A DNA stretch of 33,155 nucleotides, from IMG/VR virus record IMGVR_UViG_3300010403_000043, positions 1-33,155 of that record; one strand, 5' to 3'. The position numbers and the translations under genes are program-made. Source of the DNA: a virus. Every line of letters begins with the position of its first letter. Within the stretch, counting starts at the first letter, position 1. Positions 15,499-22,906 of this stretch are shown here, one piece after another. A model generated the notes under the pieces. The model was not told the origin of the DNA. It made no database searches and worked only from the letters and a program-made list of their open reading frames with translations.

Positions 15499-15738
15499 AT
15501 GGTGCGAGTAACTAACAAGCATTCCGCGCGGGTGTGCGAGGTAGAGCCGGGCCAAACCGGCTTCGTTCGGGAGGCGGACTTGGCGTGTCTTGGGGTGTAC
15601 CTAGTCCCGGTCGAGCCGGAACCGCCTCCGCCTCCCGAGGTTTCGCCGCTCGCGGTCGAGCCGCCCCCGCCGCCCGACCCGGAGCCGTACCACCCGGATC
15701 CTGAGCCGGCATTCCCTAGGAAGCGAGGAAAGCACTAA
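15499..15738 (+). CDS. Proline-rich small head-region protein (79 aa)
   Basis: The protein starts MVRVTNKHSARVCEVEPGQT, a short beta-like module, then becomes a Pro/Glu-rich tail (PEPPPPPEV and related) ending in basic RKRGKH. The first ~35 residues align with the N-terminus of the next gene (NKHSARVCEVEPGQTG versus NMHTARVYEIEPGETG). The repeated module may be a capsid- or neck-binding anchor. The TAA overlaps the ATG of the next gene (TAATG). Function unknown. Confidence 0.6.
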   Translation: MVRVTNKHSARVCEVEPGQTGFVREADLACLGVYLVPVEPEPPPPPEVSPLAVEPPPPPDPEPYHPDPEPAFPRKRGKH

Positions 15739-16343
15739 TGACTACTCACTCCCTAAAGAACATGCACACTGCTCGGGTGTACGAAATCGAACCGGGCGAA
15801 ACGGGCGAATTCGGGGATACCGAATATCTAGCCCTTTGCCAAGGGCCGCTAGTCCTAGGCGGTTTGCTAGTCGACCCTAACAGTTTCACCGAAGCGGAGG
15901 ATGACGTGTCTACTGTCACGATTACCGAAGAGTACACCAACACTGGCGCGGCCGACAACATCGATGCTTTCCTCGTTACCGGGGGATTCGTCGAGATTTA
16001 CGACTTGTGCGCTCAGGTTACGACGGCGCTTAGCGCGGACGTGTCGACCGGCAAGTTTCAGATTGTGGCGGACGAGGGTCCGACCACAACCGACCTTTGC
16101 ACGACCACTAGCGTTGCGAGCGCCGCGGTTGGCAAGTCCCTTACCCGCCCCGCCGCGGTCGGCTCGGCCCTAATCGTGTCCGCGGTCGGCGAGGGCCTTA
16201 TCGCCGGCATCCCGACGATCAAGGTCGGTCCTGGCAAGCTCCGCCTTGTGCTGAGCGGCAACACCACGGGGGCCATGGTTTTCAAGTGCCGCTGGCGCAA
16301 GCTTGACCCTGACGCGGTTGTGAGCGGCAACGTTAGCGCCTAA
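15738..16343 (+). CDS. Head-associated structural protein with repeated N-terminal module (201 aa)
   Basis: It starts at ATG 15738 within TAATG. The N-terminus NMHTARVYEIEPGETGEF repeats the module of the upstream gene. After residue ~55 there is a beta-rich, Thr/Val/Gly-rich domain (VSTVTITEEYTNTGAADNID and onward) with a C-terminal strand GAMVFKCRWRKLDPD. This looks like a surface-exposed decoration or head-fibre-type protein. The position just after the capsid gene supports a virion role; the exact family is not recognised. Confidence 0.6.
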   Translation: MTTHSLKNMHTARVYEIEPGETGEFGDTEYLALCQGPLVLGGLLVDPNSFTEAEDDVSTVTITEEYTNTGAADNIDAFLVTGGFVEIYDLCAQVTTALSADVSTGKFQIVADEGPTTTDLCTTTSVASAAVGKSLTRPAAVGSALIVSAVGEGLIAGIPTIKVGPGKLRLVLSGNTTGAMVFKCRWRKLDPDAVVSGNVSA

Positions 16344-16348
16344 TCGTC

Positions 16349-16642
16349 ATGGATCGAACCGCGTTCCGCGTAGCCTACCCCGAATTTGGGGGTACCGATA
16401 ACACTAGTGACGCTCAGATCGACGCGGCGTTGGCTGCTGCGGCTTCGGAAATGGCTCCCCCGGGCGGCGCCCCGTGGTTCGATCAATACGACCATGCGCA
16501 CGGCCTACTGACCGCGCACAATCTAGCGCTGTCGCCTAGCGGGAAGATGGCGCGGCTCGACCCGAAGGAATACGAGACGACATACGGAATCAAGTTCAGT
16601 CAGATACGTGAGCAAGTAGTGTGCGGTTTGCGGGTGTTCTAA
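16349..16642 (+). CDS. DUF4054-type head-tail connector protein
   Basis: The protein has 97 residues, starting MDRTAFRVAYPEFGGTDNTS, followed by DAQIDAALAAAASEM and a helical segment DHAHGLLTAHNLALS. The FRxxYPEF opening and the later HxxALxxAHxLAL-type helix are typical of DUF4054 adaptor/connector proteins, which bind the portal and start the neck. The position after the capsid genes fits. The TAA overlaps the ATG of the next gene. Confidence 0.82.
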   Translation: MDRTAFRVAYPEFGGTDNTSDAQIDAALAAAASEMAPPGGAPWFDQYDHAHGLLTAHNLALSPSGKMARLDPKEYETTYGIKFSQIREQVVCGLRVF

Positions 16643-17106
16643 TGACTGTCAAGGTCAAAGATACAGGCTTTGATGCCCTAATGAAAGTGGCAAAGGAGCT
16701 AAATCGCCCGCGGTCGATGTCCGTAGGGGTGCACCCGTCCGCGAACGGCCAGGGCCGTAACGGTGTCTCGGTCGTGGACTATGCGAGCTACAACGAATTC
16801 GGGACGCGGTTTATCCCGGAACGTTCGTTCCTCCGCGCGTGGTTCGACGAAGCTAAGCCGCGGCTTGACGACTTGATTACCCAAGTTACGCGCGATGCGC
16901 TCGAGGGAAAGAGGCCTTACGAGCAGGGCCTAAAGCGGCTAGGTGTGCAGTGTGTCGGCGAGATTCAAGAGCGAATCGCGAGCAACATTCCGCCGCCCGA
17001 CAAGCCGCACACGATCGCCCGCAAGGGCAGCGATACGACGTTGATTGACACCGGGGTTCTCCGCTCGAGTATTACCTTCGAAATCAAGGATGTGGGCGAG
17101 GGATGA
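16642..17106 (+). CDS. Tail completion / Mu gpG-like virion morphogenesis protein
   Basis: The protein has 154 residues from ATG 16642 (TAATG overlap; preferred to the in-frame GTG at 16621). The middle VVDYASYNEFGTRFIPERSF is the classic YNEFGT...IPxRxF segment of Mu gpG / HK97 gp10-type neck and tail-completion proteins. The C-terminus has LIDTGVLRSSITFEI, another recurring family segment. It likely joins head and tail. The stop overlaps the next start. Confidence 0.8.
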   Translation: MTVKVKDTGFDALMKVAKELNRPRSMSVGVHPSANGQGRNGVSVVDYASYNEFGTRFIPERSFLRAWFDEAKPRLDDLITQVTRDALEGKRPYEQGLKRLGVQCVGEIQERIASNIPPPDKPHTIARKGSDTTLIDTGVLRSSITFEIKDVGEG

Positions 17107-17636
17107 ATTTCGCCAGCGTCAAGCCTGCAATCCTCTCGGTCGTCGCAAGCGGCTGTGGTTGCCCTGCCCGATGGCGAGACCAAAAAGCCCCCTATGTCGG
17201 GACCGATAGGGTAATCGCCTATTGCACGCTCAGTCGCGGTAAAGCGCGCGGTTCGGTTGACGAAGTGCGGACGACTTACGACCCGGATCAAGAGCAAGGC
17301 GAGGAAATGCTTGATACCGTCGTCGCATGGCGCGAGATGGTTCTAAGCGTTCAGGTTCAAAGTCTCGACACGACCGATACGAAGGATGCGATCGGCTACC
17401 TCGAAACCCTCCGCGCCCGTCTCCGGATGCGCTCGTATATTGATGCTCTGGCCGCGGTCAACGTCTCATACGTCGGGACGCTGGCGATTGTACCTAACTC
17501 CGCTCCAATTGACGAGCACATTGCGAGCATGGCAACGCTAGACGTGCGGCTAACCATGACGATCAACGAAGTGGACGAAGCAGGCCGCTACGGCTGGATC
17601 GAAACTGTAGACATGCAAGGGACGATTACATCATGA
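17103..17636 (+). CDS. Neck terminator protein gp12-like
   Basis: The protein has 177 residues. Its order is helix, a GTDRVIAYCTLSRG strand, then DTVVAWREMVLSVQVQS, a long helix with TLRARLRMRSYIDAL, and finally a beta segment ending ETVDMQGTI. This resembles the phage neck terminator/tail terminator group (LIC_12616-like). It lies directly before the sheath gene, as expected for a terminator that caps tube polymerisation. Identification is from pattern and place. Confidence 0.7.
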   Translation: MNFASVKPAILSVVASGCGCPARWRDQKAPYVGTDRVIAYCTLSRGKARGSVDEVRTTYDPDQEQGEEMLDTVVAWREMVLSVQVQSLDTTDTKDAIGYLETLRARLRMRSYIDALAAVNVSYVGTLAIVPNSAPIDEHIASMATLDVRLTMTINEVDEAGRYGWIETVDMQGTITS

Positions 17637-19348
17637 GCGTTCTATCCGATATCGTTCTAGTCACCACCCTTCTAAGCGGTCCGACCCCGACGCAACAGGG
17701 TTTCGGCCTAATCATGTTGGCGGCGTATCACACTGAAACGCCGAACATGACCGACACTTACGGGTCTATCGATGAAGTGGCGGTTGACTTTGCCACGACC
17801 CATCCGGTTTACAAGATGGCAAACCGGGTCTTTTCTCAGGACCCCGCGCCGCAGTCGGTCATGGTCGGGAAGCGCCTAACCCCGTACACCAAGACGGTTG
17901 ACCTCGCGCCCGTCAACGTCAACGAAAACTTCGTTTACGGTTGGTCGGTTACGGCGCCGGACGGGACCAAGAAAGCTGTTACCTACACCGTCCAGAATGG
18001 CGACACGGAGGACGATATTGTTGACGGTTTGGTTGCGTCGGCCGGGTCGATTACCGGTCTCACGATTACCGGCTTTCACGATGCTTCGGTGCCGTCGACC
18101 CCTGCGACCCTTGTCGGTACGGTCGACTTGTCGCAACTCACGCTCGCGACCCTAAACACCCTAACGTTCAAGTTGACGGCGGACGTTGGCGGACTCGACA
18201 CCACGACTTTTACCACCCCGACGAGCGTCGAAGATATCGTTGACCAAATCAATACGGCTGAGGGCTCGGACGGTACCGCGAGCCTGGACTACGATACATA
18301 TCCGGGCGAAGTGCACCTAGCGCTTGCGAGTGCGACCGTTGGAGATACCGGAACCCTACTCGTCGGAAACGGTACCGCTAACGCGACGCTGGGCTTCACG
18401 GACAATCAAAGTGCGACCGGGACCAACACTCCCAGCGGCGGCGCACGCATGCGCATTGCCGCTACGGTCGACGGGACGCTATTTGATCTGACTAGCCTGC
18501 CGAAGCCTTGGAACCTTACGGTTTCCGATGTCACAGCTGACCCTGGAGTCGCAACGGATTTGCAGGCTATCGCGGACGACGACGATACTTGGTATGGGCT
18601 CGCGTTGGATTCGTCCAGCCAGGCCGAAGCCGAGGAAGCCGCGTCTTGGGTCGAATCCCATAAAAAGCTTTTCGGCAACAATACGAGCGATAGCGCTTGC
18701 GGCGATTCGGGCGACGATACCGACGTCATGAGCTCGCTCGCCGCAGATAACTATCTGCGAACGTACTCGTTTTATCTGTCGAACCAATTCCTACATTGGG
18801 GCGGTCTAGGCCTCATGGCGAATCGGTTCGTTCAGGACCCCGGTACCGCCACGTGGAATGATGTAACGATTCGCGGCATCGCGGCGGACAATCTCCGTAG
18901 CGGTTTCCAGCACGCGATTTCCGGTGTCCCTTCGGTCGGTACGCACGGGAAAAAGGGCCTTGTGTATATCAAGGTCGCGGGCCTGAGCGTCACCCAAAAC
19001 CCGGTCATGGCCGGCGAGGAATGGATCGATATCATTCACGGTCGCGATTGGCTCGACGCCCGCCTAGCAGAGGCGAATTTCGGGGCGATGAAAACCGCAT
19101 CCGATAACGGCTCGCGCATCCCGTTCACGGATGATGGTATCGCAATCATTAAGGGCACGACGAAAGCCGTCCTTATTCTGGCTCAGAAGAAAGGCTTTCT
19201 CGCTTCGTTCACTGGGCCTGATGCGCCGCTCGCAAAAGACGTCGAGCCGGCCGATAAGCATAACCGGTTGCTCACGCCTGTAACGTGGTCGGCCATCCTG
19301 GCCGGAGCGATTCACGCGGTCAAAATTAACGGCGTGCTATCCGAATAA
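17633..19348 (+). CDS. Contractile tail sheath protein, DUF3383 family
   Basis: The protein has 571 residues. The N-terminus (TPTQQGFGLIMLAAYHTE, then VYKMANRVFSQDPAPQSVMVG) is the DUF3383 sheath pattern. The C-terminal portion includes DIIHGRDWLDARLAEANFG and IPFTDDGIAIIKG, which form the conserved polymerising core. Residues ~160-262 form a Thr/Gly-rich inserted domain with DIVDQINTAEGS and TLGFTDNQSATGT. The presence of a sheath defines the phage as a myovirus. The ATG overlaps the neck gene stop. Confidence 0.9.
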   Translation: MSVLSDIVLVTTLLSGPTPTQQGFGLIMLAAYHTETPNMTDTYGSIDEVAVDFATTHPVYKMANRVFSQDPAPQSVMVGKRLTPYTKTVDLAPVNVNENFVYGWSVTAPDGTKKAVTYTVQNGDTEDDIVDGLVASAGSITGLTITGFHDASVPSTPATLVGTVDLSQLTLATLNTLTFKLTADVGGLDTTTFTTPTSVEDIVDQINTAEGSDGTASLDYDTYPGEVHLALASATVGDTGTLLVGNGTANATLGFTDNQSATGTNTPSGGARMRIAATVDGTLFDLTSLPKPWNLTVSDVTADPGVATDLQAIADDDDTWYGLALDSSSQAEAEEAASWVESHKKLFGNNTSDSACGDSGDDTDVMSSLAADNYLRTYSFYLSNQFLHWGGLGLMANRFVQDPGTATWNDVTIRGIAADNLRSGFQHAISGVPSVGTHGKKGLVYIKVAGLSVTQNPVMAGEEWIDIIHGRDWLDARLAEANFGAMKTASDNGSRIPFTDDGIAIIKGTTKAVLILAQKKGFLASFTGPDAPLAKDVEPADKHNRLLTPVTWSAILAGAIHAVKINGVLSE

Positions 19349-19359
19349 GGAGCTAGGCA

Positions 19360-19794
19360 ATGGCTGGCGAGAACGTAAAAGACTTTTCAATCCTGGATTG
19401 CAGCCTAAACTTTGCTGCGATCAACCTCAATCAGGGCGCGGGCGAGGGAGATTTCGTCAAGTTCGAAAAGGTAACCCCTGACTTTAAGACGAAAGAAGGG
19501 AGCGACGGAAGCGTTATCCGAATCTACACCGGGTCGACGCTTTGGAAGATTACCCTAACACTCCTACAAACGAGCGCGATTAACGCTATCCTTGCAGGGA
19601 TTAACGCGCTAGATACGTCACTGCGCGCAGGTGTCGCACCGTTCTTTTTCAAGAACAATCGCGGCGTGGACACGTTCGCCTCCCCCTCGGCTTGGATTGA
19701 GAAGCCGGCGGATGCAGCCTTCGGCGCGGATGGCTCGAATCGGGAGTGGACAATCTATGCGGCTCAGGGGGTCGCTCTATTCGGGGGGTCGTGA
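19360..19794 (+). CDS. Tail tube protein, DUF3277 family
   Basis: The protein has 144 residues with AAGGAG at 19346-19351 upstream. Segments FSILDCSLNFAAINLNQGAG, then FKTKEGSDGSVIRI and STLWKITLTLLQTSAINAIL, match DUF3277 tube proteins that stack as hexameric rings inside the sheath. The C-terminal IEKPADAAFGADGSNREWTI is another recurring segment. The sheath-tube order is canonical. Confidence 0.9.
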   Translation: MAGENVKDFSILDCSLNFAAINLNQGAGEGDFVKFEKVTPDFKTKEGSDGSVIRIYTGSTLWKITLTLLQTSAINAILAGINALDTSLRAGVAPFFFKNNRGVDTFASPSAWIEKPADAAFGADGSNREWTIYAAQGVALFGGS

Positions 19795-20105
19795 TGCCTT
19801 CCCGGGGGAGCCAAGACGATCTAGAAGTGTATAAACTTCTGGTCGAAATCAAAGAAGATATCGGCGAACTAACCGGTACCATCCGCGCGCATATCCAACA
19901 CGATCAAGAGTCTTTCGCCCGCCTTACGGAACGATTGGACCGCCTAGAAACGGCCCGAGCAGCGGACGCGACGGGGGCCCTTGTCGCCGTCAAGAGCGCA
20001 TCCGACAAAACGAAAGACATGCTTTGGAAGGTTGCCGGCTCGGTCGGGCTCGCCGCCCTTGGCGCGGTCGGCGCCGTTATCGCTCACGCGTTTGGATTGA
20101 AATAG
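19794..20105 (+). CDS. Coiled-coil protein with C-terminal membrane anchor, holin-like candidate
   Basis: The protein has 103 residues from ATG 19794; GTG 19791 is an alternative one codon upstream. Residues ~10-55 form a charged heptad-like helix (VEIKEDIGELTGTIRAHIQ, then LTERLDRLETARAAD). The last ~22 residues are hydrophobic (VAGSVGLAALGAVGAVIAHA), giving a tail-anchored topology similar to XhlA-type lysis-associated proteins. It could be a holin, holin partner or tail-associated membrane protein. This slot between tube and chaperone genes usually has no such gene. Confidence 0.6.
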   Translation: MPSRGSQDDLEVYKLLVEIKEDIGELTGTIRAHIQHDQESFARLTERLDRLETARAADATGALVAVKSASDKTKDMLWKVAGSVGLAALGAVGAVIAHAFGLK

Positions 20106-20115
20106 GGAGGTTTCG

Positions 20116-20337
20116 ATGGCCGCTCTCGTCGCTTGGTTCGCAGCACATCCGGAAGCCGTGGTCCTCGGCTGGCCGCTCGTCTCCGGGCTCGCGTCGTTTG
20201 GCTACCACAAGGTGGAACACCGGTTCCCGCAGCTTGTGGCGGCCCTCCGCGCGTCGGGCGTGGACTTCCCAGCAATCCTCCGCGCCGTGGTCGCAGCGTT
20301 CACTCGCAGGCGCGTGACGCTCCCTCCGGCCCCATGA
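20116..20337 (+). CDS. Small hydrophobic protein (73 aa), possible membrane protein
   Basis: The ATG at 20116 follows a GGGAGG site at 20106-20111. It has a hydrophobic core (EAVVLGWPLVSGLASFGY), a polar middle with His/Lys, a second weakly hydrophobic helix (FPAILRAVVAAF) and a basic end. One membrane helix is plausible, so it might partner the upstream tail-anchored protein in lysis. All eight leucines after the start use CTC or CTT, never CTA, unlike most neighbouring genes, hinting at a different origin. The stop overlaps the next ATG. Confidence 0.55.
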   Translation: MAALVAWFAAHPEAVVLGWPLVSGLASFGYHKVEHRFPQLVAALRASGVDFPAILRAVVAAFTRRRVTLPPAP

Positions 20338-20663
20338 AATGCCCCGCGTGCGCCGCGGACCTGGGCCTAGCTGCGGTCGGTTGGGCGTTCTGCCCGAAGT
20401 GCGGCGGGGCGATGGTGCCGATGCGGTCAACCGGACAAATGCGCGCCGCAAGTGAGGATACCGAAACGCTCTTACACATGGTAGAAGAGCGTTTCGAGGA
20501 TTTGCGCCGGCATCCGGGCGCTCCGGATGAGTTGCTAACCGAAGGGCAGCGCTTGATCGAAATCGTCCGACGGCGGGACGTGCTGGCCAAAGATGTATGG
20601 CGAACCGAATTCGACGCGCTGCTTCGGTGGGTTCGTTCCGTAGGAGAGTTTAGGACCAAATGA
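20334..20663 (+). CDS. Zinc-ribbon protein (109 aa)
   Basis: The ATG at 20334 overlaps the previous stop. The N-terminus has C3-x2-C6 and C20-x2-C23 (MKCPAC and FCPKCGGAM), a standard zinc-ribbon pair. The rest is helical and charged (ETLLHMVEERFEDLRR, then LIEIVRRRDVLAKDVW). It could bind nucleic acid or a protein partner. No family known to me. Its last codons lie in an 11-base tandem repeat that extends to the next start. Confidence 0.6.
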   Translation: MKCPACAADLGLAAVGWAFCPKCGGAMVPMRSTGQMRAASEDTETLLHMVEERFEDLRRHPGAPDELLTEGQRLIEIVRRRDVLAKDVWRTEFDALLRWVRSVGEFRTK

Positions 20664-20673
20664 GGACCAAATG
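20652..20673 (+). repeat. Perfect 11-bp tandem repeat at a stop/start junction
   Basis: AGGACCAAATG occurs twice in direct tandem (20652-20662 and 20663-20673). The second copy supplies the ATG of the tail chaperone gene and the first supplies its upstream AGGA-like ribosome site neighbourhood. The first copy's ATG (20660) opens a four-codon minicistron ending at TGA 20672-20674, which overlaps the real start. Confidence 0.75.
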
Positions 20674-21078
20674 AGTCTCACTGTAGAAACCAAAACCATC
20701 GGGGAACATACCTACGAAGTGACGCAGTTAGGTGCGCTCGTCGGCCGGAAGGTCCTATTCCGCTTGGGCAAGCTACTCGGCCCGCTTATGGCCGGCGGAG
20801 ACAACCCCGCAGCGGTCGCGGGCGCCACGGCGAGCCTACAAGACGCGGATTTTGATTGGCTTTGCGACGTTTTTGCCGGCTCGACGAAGCTTATTCAGCA
20901 ATCCACGAACGGCCCAATCAAGATCGCGCTAGGTGGAGTGTTCGATTCACACTTCGCAGGCCGGTATGATGCCATGATACAGTGGCTAGGGACTTGCGTA
21001 CAGGTCAATTTTGCAAGTTTTTTAGCCGGTCTCGGGAGCGAAAACCCCCTAAACTCGCTAAAGATGCCAAACGCTTGA
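20671..21078 (+). CDS. Tail assembly chaperone (G-like)
   Basis: The protein has 135 residues and lies immediately upstream of the tape measure, with a second frame overlapping its 3' end. The sequence begins MSLTVETKTIGEHTYEVTQL and continues with a helical region typical of small phage chaperones that coat the tape measure. Codons 116-118 (AGT TTT TTA) contain the -1 slippery heptamer. Ribosomes that do not slip end at TGA 21076-21078 and make this short form. Confidence 0.8.
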   Translation: MSLTVETKTIGEHTYEVTQLGALVGRKVLFRLGKLLGPLMAGGDNPAAVAGATASLQDADFDWLCDVFAGSTKLIQQSTNGPIKIALGGVFDSHFAGRYDAMIQWLGTCVQVNFASFLAGLGSENPLNSLKMPNA

Positions 21079-21224
21079 ACCTAAAAGGAGGCGTTGACTG
21101 GTTTTTCTGGCGCTTGCTAACCCACGATAGGCTGAGCGTGACTCTAACCGACCTAGAAACGATGTCTCTGGACGAAGCGCTAGACGCGCATTTCGTCCTA
21201 GATGCGTTTGACGAGGTGCAATAG
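20970..21224 (+). CDS. Frameshifted extension of the tail chaperone (GT-like)
   Basis: This is the -1 frame open from 20970 to TAG 21222-21224. It has no convincing independent start. After a slip at T TTT TTA it continues with SRSRERKPPKLAKDAKRLN, then VDWFFWRLLTHDRLS and an acidic end, giving a fusion of about 184 residues (118 from the short form plus 66). This G/GT organisation is established for lambda and many tailed phages, where the T part contacts the tape measure or tube protein. The next gene starts within its stop codon. Confidence 0.75.
   Translation, partial: CHDTVARDLRTGQFCKFFSRSRERKPPKLAKDAKRLNLKGGVDWFFWRLLTHDRLSVTLTDLETMSLDEALDAHFVLDAFDEVQ
21018..21024 (+). other. Programmed -1 ribosomal frameshift site T TTT TTA
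   Basis: In the chaperone frame the codons read AGT TTT TTA, so the heptamer T TTT TTA fits the X XXY YYZ rule exactly. A -1 slip re-pairs as TTT TTT and the next codon read is AGC at 21024. The new frame is open from 20970 to 21221, so the site lies in the required window. The sequence just downstream (GGTCTCGGGAGCG) is GC-rich, but no strong stem is obvious by eye. Confidence 0.75.
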
Positions 21225-22903
21225 TGGCCGACGGTGGTGCGCTTAGGTCCGTTCTAGCGTTTTTTGGTGTCAAGGTCGACACTAAAGAGCTAGATAAGGC
21301 GTCGTGGAAGGTCCAAAGCTTTACCGACGTCCTAAAGGATGCATCCAAAAAGCTAAAGGGTGGTTTCGGCTTCGAAGATTTGGGGACCGGTTCGCTCGTT
21401 AAGTCTCTCCAAAGCGACGCGGGCGCCATCGGGAAGGCCGCTAAGACGGCCGGAGTAGGCGTTAACGATATCCAACGCCTAATGCACCAAACCGGAAAGG
21501 GTGCGGATGACCTAACACGCGTCTTCCGCGTGCTTGGCCGGAACATGTCCCTTGCTACAGCCAAGCAAGGCGCCGACAATCTGAACGAACTAGACGACGT
21601 GATGGGGGGTGAGCTTCCCGGAAGCGGGAAGAAAGCGACTCAGCTATTCAAATCGCTCGGTATTTCGCTTGACGAAGTGAATACTTCGTCCCCTGCCGAG
21701 CTATTCCAGAACATGGCGGAAAAAATCAACGCCATGGGGTCGTCAGTCGACCGCAATCGAGCGGCTGTTTTGGCGTTCGGCCCCGACGGGCCGAGCCTAA
21801 TCAAGGATGCCGAGACCCTAAAAGCCCTAGGCGAGGAATACGATCGGATCGGTGGGTTCACCGAAGACAATATTAAGGCTTTTAAGAACCTGGGCCGAGT
21901 CCAAAAGGAGAACGATCTAGCCTGGAACAAGCTAAAGATCCTGCTCGGGTCGACTTTGATCCCGCTATTTACCATGCTATCGAAGGCTGGAACGGCGGTA
22001 TATAAGTTTATCATCGATGCGACTAAGGGCACGAACGCCTGGACGGTAGCGGCCGGGTTCATTGTGACGGCGCTCATTGCAATGAACGCGCAAAGCGCCT
22101 TGCTACTAGGTAAATGGGCGCTCATGGCGCTTCCGTGGCTAGCGCTATTCCTAGTCGTCGAAGATGTCTTCGGGTTTTTCGAAGGCTCGGACTCCCTAAT
22201 CGGACACCTTCTAGACGAATTCGGTAAGTTAATTGGCATCGGCGAGATTGGTAAAGAAGCCCAAAAGGAATTCGCTAAGCTTTGGGAGTCACTCTCGGGC
22301 GGGTCTAACTTCGTAGAATCCCTCGCCGAAGACTGGGAAGACGTCAAGCGCATTTTCCGATTCGGCTTCGGCGAAACGTGGTCGGGGTTCCTGCAATGGG
22401 CGGACAATCTCGACGCCGCAATAGCAAACTTTGCTACCACGTTCCCAGGACACGCCAAAACTGCGGCAGAAGAATTCATTAAAGGCCTAGTCGACGGTTT
22501 GACCGGCGGAGCGTCCAGGGTTTGGGAAGCGGTTAAGAACGTCGGGAAGGGGATGATCGACGGCTTCCGGAACGTGCTAGGGATACACTCCCCGTCGACA
22601 GTCTTCCGCCTAGCAGGCGCGCAAATTGACGAGGGGGCCGCGGAGGGCATCGGGACGGGGCGCGCGGTTGACGCCGCGGCGGACATGGCGTCCGCTACCT
22701 CGGACGCGTTTGCGCCCCGCGTGAGCGGCGGGCGGGGCGGTCCCACGACAGTGGACGCCCGCCAAACGATCCAATTGGAGCAGAATTTCCACGGCATGGG
22801 CGGCGCGGAAGACGTCGCAGCTGCGGCGCGGGACGGGGCCATGGCACCGTTCAATGACGAGCGCCGGAGCATCCTAGAAGCGCTCGAACCGGTGCTAGAG
22901 TAG
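21224..22903 (+). CDS. Tail tape measure protein
   Basis: The protein has 559 residues from GTG 21224, which overlaps the preceding TAG. The N-terminal half is helical with repeated charged segments (VSSFGVK-like start, KELDKASWKVQSFTDVLKDA). Two hydrophobic stretches follow (AAGFIVTALIAMNAQSALLL, then WALMALPWLALFLVVEDVFG). The C-terminal GIHSPSTVFRLAG is the hallmark IHSPS motif of tape measures. It sets tail length and is threaded through the tube. At 559 residues it is short, which implies a fairly short tail if the usual ~0.15 nm per residue rule holds. Confidence 0.88.
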   Translation: MADGGALRSVLAFFGVKVDTKELDKASWKVQSFTDVLKDASKKLKGGFGFEDLGTGSLVKSLQSDAGAIGKAAKTAGVGVNDIQRLMHQTGKGADDLTRVFRVLGRNMSLATAKQGADNLNELDDVMGGELPGSGKKATQLFKSLGISLDEVNTSSPAELFQNMAEKINAMGSSVDRNRAAVLAFGPDGPSLIKDAETLKALGEEYDRIGGFTEDNIKAFKNLGRVQKENDLAWNKLKILLGSTLIPLFTMLSKAGTAVYKFIIDATKGTNAWTVAAGFIVTALIAMNAQSALLLGKWALMALPWLALFLVVEDVFGFFEGSDSLIGHLLDEFGKLIGIGEIGKEAQKEFAKLWESLSGGSNFVESLAEDWEDVKRIFRFGFGETWSGFLQWADNLDAAIANFATTFPGHAKTAAEEFIKGLVDGLTGGASRVWEAVKNVGKGMIDGFRNVLGIHSPSTVFRLAGAQIDEGAAEGIGTGRAVDAAADMASATSDAFAPRVSGGRGGPTTVDARQTIQLEQNFHGMGGAEDVAAAARDGAMAPFNDERRSILEALEPVLE

Positions 22904-22906
22904 GCC

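Noticed and set aside
21042-21048. Second possible slippery heptamer A AAC CCC in the chaperone overlap
   Set aside because: It fits X XXY YYZ and lies in the open window, but the upstream T TTT TTA is a stronger, better-known slip site, so only that one is annotated.
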